Shown piece by piece: positions 49,001-54,289 of a stretch of DNA of 64,000 bases. Both the position numbers and the translations under genes were made by a program. The DNA comes from JAAYAY01 sp963674575 (lineage in GTDB: Bacteria > Planctomycetota > Planctomycetia > Pirellulales > Thermoguttaceae): contig CAXXQT010000001.1 in the NCBI GenBank assembly GCA_963674575.2, forward strand, positions 682,001 to 746,000, written 5' to 3'. The notes beneath the pieces were generated by a model. The model worked only from the letters and a program-made list of their open reading frames with translations, was not told where the DNA came from and did not search any database. How positions within the stretch are numbered: the stretch's first letter is position 1; the number at the start of each line of letters is the position of its first letter.

Positions 49001-49160
49001 ACGCCGGATCCACGACGGCCTGCCACGGGGGCTGTGGACTTGAGGCTGGCTGGGAGCGGCCTGCCGGCGAAGGAGGCATTTGGAGCGACGGCCCGTTGGG
49101 GTCGCCGCATCCGAATAGAAAGCAGAGCAGAAGCAGACAGTTCACCCGGGAATCGATCAT
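43071..49160 (-). CDS. Giant WD40-like lipoprotein with five ~370-residue repeats
   Basis: A 2029-residue protein. ATG 49160 is chosen because a lipoprotein signal follows (VNCLLLLCFLFGCGDPNG, lipobox LFGC, Cys near residue 17). The rest is beta-propeller-like, with many (S/D)PGG or (S/F)SPDG turns followed by W-D or W-N strands. One block recurs five times near residues 224, 598, 956, 1326 and 1711. It has the form SPGG(K/R)Y-(L/M)A-V...DL-TG, then F-DG...LL-W(D/N)-A-G. The last 150 residues differ: VRVQFLVSQVN and FEFKSPVAAHEQFRKTA. It is a surface- or periplasm-facing scaffold; no catalytic motif is visible. It ends a leftward series after trpF, 29 bp away. Confidence 0.8.
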   Translation of the reverse strand: MIDSRVNCLLLLCFLFGCGDPNGPSLQMPPSPAGRSQPASSPQPPWQAVVDPASSAPQLPNSAVFPYELPRSTKVTFSRGSTRFVAASTPTPGTVNKAEIGVIDLQTGKETCHLSGIELTRVDRVVLSDDGKLLAINRHPDRAIRIWSTESGELIEERVLSEDLGINQLGLPSWFEILPSGELVAMRGAGETVVYVWTPGQTEAPRAFKLFQRNRRDFLRREAVAISPGGKYLAAVVGNSLVAHDLATGACAGGVEFQEEILARAGWCDRLQFSPDGKEVAGVMIPQGGDVKPGVLLCWDWATGELVSHYPISADVISASRTKARPPDCPRPWLQWLPDRSGWVLFGRVVWPREGTEPLETLPVDEVCPTRLLSRSEFLLCRENRQTRQTDLVYQGAPLPMDLVDTPRHGEAAPVEEVAWAAQVDPPEKTPTYPQANCFPLLIPGNAKLHYAAIPNSQVILTSEVPRNDGLRTQLDCLDLPAGEVVSSRLHYQHLLPDAFVFSNDDRQVYIHERPGSFVIANATNAPKGQGELSIGGLSGDTAQWLGLIAGEVGISLHVGTVQAEMRLNWLPGRQGPEKFSLAGAGLGSLPLKGACVLSPGGRYVAALVGKQLVIHELQSGNCVGTAAMEDGMAPEGIREGSLFFSPDGDEIVALLRGGDGVDRLLTWNAATGESSGVWFVARSDWEAEHGGIDLLAYEGPAVEWLPDESGWLLDGHIVVPREESAEVLHFPPTGDMTPRHLISASQAIVRSPVAQEVAALTLLNRGQDKALLVTEENAIASAGVSWPRDTKPERYWNAQPDGSDYAVRAMAQEIALPDGRPGETRFSATPSPYAVAGSRKRLYVVSVAEAAVKNELDLPEGTTCVPSDVSPDGKYVITTETKEEKRARVWDVAAGRAIFQFPLDRPPTVLRFLPNDRLLVAVYPPHLRVVQFLDSKILLDHQPGETPRLTNMACTVSPGGRYMALVSNNRLLLFDLSEGKFVGEVPFAEGDPRGWTALRMAFRLDGSRLYAVLRAPGDAARLLAWNMADGELVRDVMLEPEVAARVCDHTVGWRQPGWVPNDAPYLLAGSCVIDGETGRSIPLDVEPEPRVVSVVGVGRAIMSHRGKSGTFGRDQVMTCLLSPVQLANPVAAQLLAAVERHPLQNPHAADYATEAAPAMWDVAVDPAPPGTWEPSENLRIPILSSTPPLLGNRPSPYVCVASSKWERIALHDLKSGKLVGEADAGLQSIRDLAIRGDGKFVFLMATHSVALANLESGQTMPLAIENDFCLLATFDGEGMATLLTETNHQLVLRRFDPAAGTTLSETALAEGKLPTIYDYNTTGRTVSPGGRYLAVQLGRTVRVYETATGRLAGRMSWPYRGTHDNREGCLGMAFSRDGARLAALANPLAGNSELAVWDMANGQLVQYRRYGTRLNDTRLGVSQQAETLTWFSDRQGLLFLGNLLLDAETGAPVWRIDTKSAETLLPLSVQARLVATTRGKQFVAVNALPQAAPKAFQAVRGSRSERMPDLCQHDASSVKSVALWESPNPWQPTAAEPLDETARSLTIPDTSGQDVSCFRVLPGLKRVVVNRQKHSASDWLRRSAVGPIPSEKTNALETLDLASGRSLGKFEVPGPFVLLAVSSDGALYLTGERVHPNHSVYSRLDIWDSTNGNHLVGWQPVPKSAPLEELVSSARFCGKRIVLVQQKNRVTAWQVPECRLLYSVGSFSRAVVDPGEKYLLAGDSVGGSESGRYFPVREVATGGIVKRLVQPQQYMRLRPDAMAFLPDGRRAVALLRPTIANYQRLLVWDIESGNLLNDLPLPNLAAGDLHPLDERHVLASVGVPGKDKLQYLIDVEEERIRLAYEGDWPAKERVAHQLWRIDGNRLRAQSLLASATQQRGWKIAPNLAPGTSVAFEFKSPVAAHEQFRKTAKKKIQDLGWKTTGGNVRVQFLVSQVNKTGASDNLGRRIDRRARRYQVRILGPGGQELFEQHGDLTIGATGVVQGGSATFNLIDDDTEFITTWFERLKIPAVIFQKDWAEQIPKRPLP

Positions 49161-49189
49161 CGCCCACCCCCACCGTTTGCAGATGCTTT

Positions 49190-49849
49190 TCAGGTTTTTC
49201 CGAAGGCCTCCCTGGCCGAACGGACAAATTGCTCCACGAGACCGGGATCCTTCTTTCCCGGCTCGCTTTCCACCCCGCTTGCCGTGTCGACCCCGCTCGG
49301 CCTGACGGCCCGAATCGCCTCGGCCACGTTCTCCCCGGTCAGCCCACCGGCCAGGACAAGGGGCGGATGCCAGTCCTGGGAGGGATACTGTCGCGCCGTG
49401 GTCCAGTCGGCCGTCGCACCGGTGCCGCCATACTGACCTTTGCGAAAGGAATCGATCAGCACCAATTTGGGGAGGCACTCCAGTTCTCGGCAGGCCCCGA
49501 GATAGGCGAGAATCGGCGCGAGACCTTCTTCGCCCAGGCGAAAGGCCCGCATGACGGGCCGGGGGATCAGTTGCCTAAGAAACTCGGGCGGTTCGTCGCC
49601 GTGAAGTTGGATCAAGTCGAGGCCGACGTCGTGCCAGGTCTGATCGATTTGGCTCGTCGATGCATTGACGAAGAGTCCCACCTTCAGCACGTCGGCGGGT
49701 AAGGCCGATACAATCGCCACGGCCCGATCAGGTGGGAGGTAGCGGGGGCTCTTCTCGAAGAAATTCAAGCCCACCGCGTCCGTCCCGGCCTTGGCCACCG
49801 CCCGGGCGTCGGACTCGCTGGTGATACCACAGATCTTGACTCGAAACAT
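49190..49849 (-). CDS. trpF: Phosphoribosylanthranilate isomerase
   Basis: A 219-residue TIM-barrel enzyme of tryptophan synthesis. It isomerises N-(5-phosphoribosyl)anthranilate to the carboxyphenylamino-deoxyribulose phosphate. The start ATG 49849 gives MFRVKICGIT with the catalytic Cys in KICGIT. Also visible: VGLNFFEKSPRYLP, LIQLHGDEPPEFL, LIDSFRKGQYGGTGATADW (containing the catalytic Asp) and the phosphate-binding PLVLAGGLTGENV. Length is normal. Other trp genes are absent from the window, so it is a solitary locus between an acyl carrier protein and a giant lipoprotein. Confidence 0.95.
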   Translation of the reverse strand: MFRVKICGITSESDARAVAKAGTDAVGLNFFEKSPRYLPPDRAVAIVSALPADVLKVGLFVNASTSQIDQTWHDVGLDLIQLHGDEPPEFLRQLIPRPVMRAFRLGEEGLAPILAYLGACRELECLPKLVLIDSFRKGQYGGTGATADWTTARQYPSQDWHPPLVLAGGLTGENVAEAIRAVRPSGVDTASGVESEPGKKDPGLVEQFVRSAREAFGKT

Positions 49850-49902
49850 GATCGGGACGGGCCGCCGACAAACGGGGTCTTGGGAAGGACGTTCCCACTA
49901 AC

Positions 49903-50304
49903 CTACGCGACCCCTGGGTCGGCTGCAAGTCTCGCCTTCACCAGATTGACGATCCCCTCGACCGTAAAAACGCTGGGAAACCGGCGGACGTCGCGACTTT
50001 CGTCGAGGGGCGCGAGATCGACCTCGGGAAGACGGCGACGGAGTTCCTCCAACCCCTCGTCGGTGATCATGCCTTCGCGAACGTACTTCTCGTCGTGGAG
50101 GACGGAATTGACCGCCTGCTCGTTGACCTCGATCCGAACGCCGAACCTCTTTTCCACATGGAAGAAGATGTCCAGGTAGTCGATCGACTCCGCGCCCAGG
50201 TCGTCCGTCAAGCGGGCCTTCGGGGTCACGTCTTCCTCTTCGGCGGCCAGGGCGTCGATGACGATCGAGCGGACGCCTTCGTAGATTTCCTGATCAGTCT
50301 TCAT
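49903..50304 (-). CDS. Acyl carrier protein with C-terminal extension
   Basis: A 133-residue carrier. ATG 50304 has AGGAG about 9 bases upstream. Residues 1-80 are the ACP fold, with the phosphopantetheine serine in DLGAESIDYLDIFF (about residue 41). About 50 residues follow, ending in RFPSVFTVEGIVNLVKARLA. This second helix pair is unlike FabD/FabH-type ACPs and is seen in specialised carriers. The start overlaps the upstream recombinase stop by 11 bp, so the two are probably coupled. No synthase gene is adjacent, so the acyl pathway is unknown. Confidence 0.85.
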   Translation of the reverse strand: MKTDQEIYEGVRSIVIDALAAEEEDVTPKARLTDDLGAESIDYLDIFFHVEKRFGVRIEVNEQAVNSVLHDEKYVREGMITDEGLEELRRRLPEVDLAPLDESRDVRRFPSVFTVEGIVNLVKARLAADPGVA

Positions 50305-50971
50305 CGCACGTTTCTCCTGATGGCATGTTAGGAGCCCGGCGGTACACCTGTTCCGCCATGGCCTCGTAGGACTCATTCACAAACTGGGCGTAGACGCTGG
50401 TCACCATGGGATGGGCGTGGCCAAGCTGGCGTTGGACGAAGAGGAGGTTGCCACCCGAGCGGAGATAGGCCAGGTAGCCGTAGGTGTGGCGGAGCAACTG
50501 GACGCTCGCCCGGCTTCCCAGGCCTGCGGCCGTGAGGATTCGCACCACGCGGCGGTACAGGCCGGTGCGTTCCATGGGGTTCTTTCGCTGGCCGAAGAGG
50601 AGCGGCTGGGCGGGGTCGTCCGACGCCACGTCCTCGGGCAGAAGAGCCGGTCGCACTCGAGTGTGGAATCGCTCGATTAGCCAGCTCACCTCGCGCGGAA
50701 TGTGAACGGTTCGGTCTCGTCCAGGCATGTCGGAGATGACAAACACGGAGCGGCCTTGGCCCACGATCGTGTCGGCCACGCGAAGGCGGCAGAATTCGGT
50801 CGTTCGCAGCCCGGAGAAGAGCAGCCCTTCCACGATCACGCGATCGAGTTCCGCCCCCACGAGGGCCTGTCCGGACGCGTGGCGGCAGGCCAGGCGGACA
50901 TGCTCCAGGAGCGTATCGACTTCCTGGGGTGAAAGGAACATTTCTGGGGTCAATTGCCAGGACGCAGTCAT
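50294..50971 (-). CDS. Tyrosine recombinase, catalytic domain only
   Basis: A 225-residue protein. The start at 50971 is the last Met before the fold; the in-frame extension crosses two palindromes. It lacks the N-terminal arm and core-binding domain of XerC/XerD. Catalytic residues: Arg in SGLRTTEF near residue 50. The HxLRH box is replaced by QLLRH in VQLLRHTYGYLAYL, so the first His is Gln. LGHAHP supplies the second His, and the nucleophile Tyr is in TSVYAQF. The Lys strand is replaced by GRDRTVHIP. It could be active or a DNA-binding relic. No attachment site or prophage genes are seen. Confidence 0.8.
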   Translation of the reverse strand: MTASWQLTPEMFLSPQEVDTLLEHVRLACRHASGQALVGAELDRVIVEGLLFSGLRTTEFCRLRVADTIVGQGRSVFVISDMPGRDRTVHIPREVSWLIERFHTRVRPALLPEDVASDDPAQPLLFGQRKNPMERTGLYRRVVRILTAAGLGSRASVQLLRHTYGYLAYLRSGGNLLFVQRQLGHAHPMVTSVYAQFVNESYEAMAEQVYRRAPNMPSGETCDED

Positions 50972-50974
50972 ATC

Positions 50975-51012
50975 AACATCTCCAATTGGTGATGTTGCAA
51001 TATTAATGCAAC
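50975..51012. promoter_or_regulatory. Two overlapping palindromes upstream of the recombinase gene
   Basis: Palindrome 1 (50975-50996) has arms AACATC and GATGTT around AATT. Palindrome 2 (50994-51012) has arms GTTGCA and TGCAAC around an AT-rich centre. They share three bases and lie just before the recombinase start. The local AT content is well above that of the surroundings. Candidate operator or core recombination site. Confidence 0.5.
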
Positions 51013-51099
51013 ATATCGGATGAGTCAAGATGCATTCGGAGATGCCTCGCCGCGGCCCAAAATTGGCTGAATGTCAGTAACGTGTTGTGGTCAAACAGG

Positions 51100-51426
51100 T
51101 TACTGTGTGTGGTGCAGGTAGGCGATGGTCAGGAGGATAAAGGTCTCCCCGACCACGACAAAAAGACATGCGGCGAGGGCGCCGAGCAAGTTTGCCTTGC
51201 GGCTCTTCTTCTGCTGGAGAAACATGAGAACGAGGATGAAGGCCATGGCCAGGAGGGCGTTCAATCCGACGAAGGCCGAAATCCACGTGCCGAGGATGTG
51301 TGTTGAGCTAAAGCTGAGGGCCACGACGAGCATGGCTGCAAAGAGGTGACGCAGCCCGAACTGAAAGGGCAGTTCCGAATTCGGCTGCCCGGTTTCCTCG
51401 CCGTTTGAGCGTGCACGGTCATTCAC
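51100..51426 (-). CDS. Small membrane protein, planctomycete type
   Basis: A 108-residue protein. The start is GTG 51426 with GGAGG 7 bases upstream. The sequence FGLRHLFAAMLVVALSF near residue 20 is the planctomycete FxLRxLL membrane motif. Hydrophobic segments lie at about residues 25-40, 48-65 and 75-100. The N-terminus is polar. No function can be given. It is leftward, about 100 bp after the sugar isomerase stop. Confidence 0.65.
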   Translation of the reverse strand: MNDRARSNGEETGQPNSELPFQFGLRHLFAAMLVVALSFSSTHILGTWISAFVGLNALLAMAFILVLMFLQQKKSRKANLLGALAACLFVVVGETFILLTIAYLHHTQ

Positions 51427-51524
51427 ACCGTTACCTCCGCCTGAAGCCAGGCCGCGCCGCCACGCCCATCGCTCGCGCTCTGAGCGTGCCACCCGCGTAT
51501 GATCCTGGCCAGGATCACCCCGCC

Positions 51525-52355
51525 TCAGAAGAGCCCTTTGAAGAAGGCGAGGTCGGTGGCGGTTTGTTTGAGGCAGCCTTCGGTGTCCATATCCTGGAAA
51601 CTGTGGCTGCCCTTGTACTCGCTGTGGAGGGAGTAGACGCCGTCGTAGCCGGCTTTTTGGAGGGTTTTCACGTAGTCGGGCAGGGGCGAGATGCCTTCGG
51701 CGATGGGGACCACCTTGGTGGCCCAACGCTGCTGGCCGTAGTCGTCCCGCTTCGTCTTCTCCCACCAGAAGTTCTTGACGGCCACGAGGGAGATCCAGGG
51801 GGCGAGGAGGTCCAAGCCCTGCTGCCAGCCGGCCTTGCCGCCTTCGAGGACCATGTGGAGCATGTCGACATAGGCGCCCACTTCGCCGGGCGGGTAGTTG
51901 CGGATCAATTCGTAGAGCAGGGTGCCGTGGGAGGGGATGTACGGGCCCGAGTGGACGTGGAGGCAGGGCAGGATTCCGTGTTTCTTGCCGAGCCCAACGA
52001 CGCCGTCGATTCGTTTCCGCGTTTCGTCGATTTGCTCGGCCAGATTGCCAAAGGGCTTGTAGCGGTAGTAGCCCAGCTTGAAGCGGTCGATGCCCAGCCC
52101 GGAGGCGGTGGCCAGGGTCTGCTCGGCTTCGGGGGTGGCGTCGGTGATGTCGGTGGTGAGGAAGGAGATCTCCATGCCGGCTTCCTGCACGGCCCGGGCT
52201 GCTGCCGGCAGTTTGGTCGGCACGTCGACGGGTTCGATATGGCCTTTGCGGCGAACGGTCAGGTCCAGGCCCTCGAGCCCGATTTCCCGGAATCGCTGGC
52301 AGACGGTGGGGATGTCCCAGTCCTGGAAACTCTTGGTGAAGGCCGCAAATTTCAT
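51525..52355 (-). CDS. Sugar phosphate isomerase/epimerase family protein
   Basis: A 276-residue TIM-barrel protein. ATG 52355 has GGGAGAGAC about 3-5 bases upstream, and KFAAFTKSFQDWDIP follows. Metal- and substrate-binding style motifs include LHVHSGPYIPSH near residue 137, GAYVDMLHMVLEG near 165 and SLHSEYKGSHSF near 245, giving the His/Asp/Glu set of the xylose-isomerase-like AP_endonuc_2 fold. Planctomycetes carry many paralogues, most of unknown substrate. Cytoplasmic. It starts 200 bp after the GT4 gene on the same strand. Confidence 0.85.
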   Translation of the reverse strand: MKFAAFTKSFQDWDIPTVCQRFREIGLEGLDLTVRRKGHIEPVDVPTKLPAAARAVQEAGMEISFLTTDITDATPEAEQTLATASGLGIDRFKLGYYRYKPFGNLAEQIDETRKRIDGVVGLGKKHGILPCLHVHSGPYIPSHGTLLYELIRNYPPGEVGAYVDMLHMVLEGGKAGWQQGLDLLAPWISLVAVKNFWWEKTKRDDYGQQRWATKVVPIAEGISPLPDYVKTLQKAGYDGVYSLHSEYKGSHSFQDMDTEGCLKQTATDLAFFKGLF

Positions 52356-52555
52356 TTTGTCTCTCCCGGGGGGCCGTGCGAGGAATCGTAGCAGTCCCCC
52401 CATCGTGGCCGCACGAGACGGCGATTGCAAGGCGCGTGGGGGGAGTGGGGGCGAGAAATCCGGTTTCTGGTCCCCGGGATGTCGAGCCGCGAGGGGGCAG
52501 TCGAATCTCAGGAAGTTCGCCAGGAGTGGCTGGTCGACCAATACGTGCTTGACCG

Positions 52556-53761
52556 CTACCTCGCACGCATCACGCCCTGCAACACCTCCTCGTAGCGGGG
52601 CAGCAGCGTCTCCGTTCGCCACGCTTCAGCTCGCTTCCGGCAGTGCCGCGCGGATTCCTCGTACAGGTTGGTGTTGTCCCAGAGGCGAATGATCGCGTCG
52701 ACCCAGGGGGCAACCTCCTCGGCCGTCGCCACGGTGCGTGTCTCCGGCGTGTAGCACGCCGGAATCTCGAAGAGAAACCCGGCGTCGCCAAGCACTTCCG
52801 GCAGCGCGCCGCGATTCGACGCCAGGACGGGAATCCCGTTGATCATCGCCTCGGCGGCCACGCGGCCGAAGGTCTCCTGACAGAGCGACGGAACAAGCAT
52901 TGCGTGACTCACGCGGTAGAAGTCGCGCGGGTCGGGCGTCGTATCCATCACGTGCAGGTTCCTCAGAAGGCCGAGGTTGGTGCATGCTGCGCGAAGCCAC
53001 TCGACGCCCGAGCGGCCTTCGACGATCAACAGGGGGATATCCGGACGCCGAACCTGAAGCTGTTCGGCAATTCGGGCGAAGACAAACACGCCCTTGGCCG
53101 GCTGAGGGTTGACGAAGGTGATGTAACGCTGCCCCTCGCTCCGTGTGCATGTCACACGCAACCAGTCCATCAGGCACGGCAACGCGACTGCTTTGCAGCC
53201 GAGCGTCTTGTCATAGTAACTTGCCGCGAACTGCGACGGAACGACGATGCGATCCACTGAATCGAAGAGCCTGCCATCGCGATAGGCGAGATTCTGAAGC
53301 CAGAAAACGGTGGCAGTGCCGCTTCGATGGGCGCACGATAGAACCGAAGCCCCGATGCGATCGCCGCCATAGGTGAGAAGCACCTCCGGCCGCCACGTAT
53401 CGAGCACCTGTTTTACAGCGCTTACGAAGAGCCTTTCGGCTTGGGGCGCCGCATCCCGTGGACGGAAGTCGCCGCAAACCAGAACCTTGGACTCGATCGC
53501 GTCATCTGCAAACGACAGCACCGAGCATTGCAGACCTTCCCAAAGGCTCGCTGTTTCGCGAAAGGCGATCCCTTCGTCGGCGAGCAGTTGGGCGATACTC
53601 TCGTGGCGAGTGAAGTCGAGTCGAGGCCCGCACAAGGCGCGAACACTCCAACCCGCTTGACTAAGCAGGCGCAGAAGTTCCCGCGTCGATACCGCCGCCC
53701 CGCTGGACGGGTCCACATAGCAGTGGTACGAGGCAAACAGGAGCCGTTTGCCGCTCGACAT
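52556..53761 (-). CDS. GT4-type glycosyltransferase
   Basis: A 401-residue glycosyltransferase with the GT-B fold. The N-terminal half carries LLFASYHCYVDPSSGAAVSTREL. The C-terminal half carries ITFVNPQPAKGVFVFARIAEQL, then AMLVPSLCQETFGRVAAEAM and GIPVLASNRGALPEVLG, the nucleotide-sugar-binding E-x7-E pattern of GT4. It transfers a sugar from a nucleotide donor, probably to a surface glycan or protein. Acceptor unknown. It lies next to the large secreted proteins and the GT41-like gene. Confidence 0.88.
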   Translation of the reverse strand: MSSGKRLLFASYHCYVDPSSGAAVSTRELLRLLSQAGWSVRALCGPRLDFTRHESIAQLLADEGIAFRETASLWEGLQCSVLSFADDAIESKVLVCGDFRPRDAAPQAERLFVSAVKQVLDTWRPEVLLTYGGDRIGASVLSCAHRSGTATVFWLQNLAYRDGRLFDSVDRIVVPSQFAASYYDKTLGCKAVALPCLMDWLRVTCTRSEGQRYITFVNPQPAKGVFVFARIAEQLQVRRPDIPLLIVEGRSGVEWLRAACTNLGLLRNLHVMDTTPDPRDFYRVSHAMLVPSLCQETFGRVAAEAMINGIPVLASNRGALPEVLGDAGFLFEIPACYTPETRTVATAEEVAPWVDAIIRLWDNTNLYEESARHCRKRAEAWRTETLLPRYEEVLQGVMRAR

Positions 53762-54165
53762 AGTTGGGATCCTCTGATTCGAAGAACTCGCTCATCCACC
53801 GATTTCCGCTCCATAGTCGCCCCTGGCAGCCCGGCTGACAAGTGGGGCTCGCGCCGCCGAGACAGGCCCCAGCAGCGGGGAGAAACGAGCGAATTCAGAA
53901 CGCGGTTGATTCGCAACCGGGCTTCCAGGGCAAGGAGGCTCCCGTTCCGCCATTGCTTGGCCAACAGTGCGCCGTTTTCCATTCCCCCCCACGCCAGTGG
54001 GCAAAAGCCCCACAATACCCCTTGATGTGGGGCATTTATTGCGCAATGCTCATGAGTCCATAAAAACACTTGACAAGTCTTCCGCACGCGTTAAATTCAC
54101 GGCCATGGCGTGGTGTGTTCGCGTAGTTATTGATAAGTCCACATTCCAAAGAGGGGGCTTGTGCG
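53762..54165. other. Divergent intergenic region with one hairpin
   Basis: About 400 bp between the leftward GT4 gene and the rightward HEVGH gene. A hairpin, GCCCCACA pairing with TGTGGGGC, lies at 54007-54033 and is followed by ATTTATT. The promoter-like element at 54070-54097 follows. No coding frame is supported. Confidence 0.5.
54070..54097 (+). promoter_or_regulatory. Sigma-70-like promoter
   Basis: TTGACA at 54070-54075 and TAAATT at 54092-54097, spacing 16. This is the best match to a housekeeping promoter I see in the window and it points at the large secreted protein gene. Confidence 0.6.
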
Positions 54166-54289
54166 ATGGATGGAGGTGTTCGGTACGCAGGTAAATTGCG
54201 GGGGGGCGTAAACTAGAGGCTCCTGAGTTGCTGGAAGTCCGCGCAGCCCCCGGCGGGGGAGTGGCTGCGTTGATGGTAGGCGCCGCCTG

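Noticed and set aside
50971..51028. N-terminal extension of the recombinase through the palindromes
   Set aside because: The added residues are unlike a recombinase arm, and the DNA has operator-like symmetry instead.
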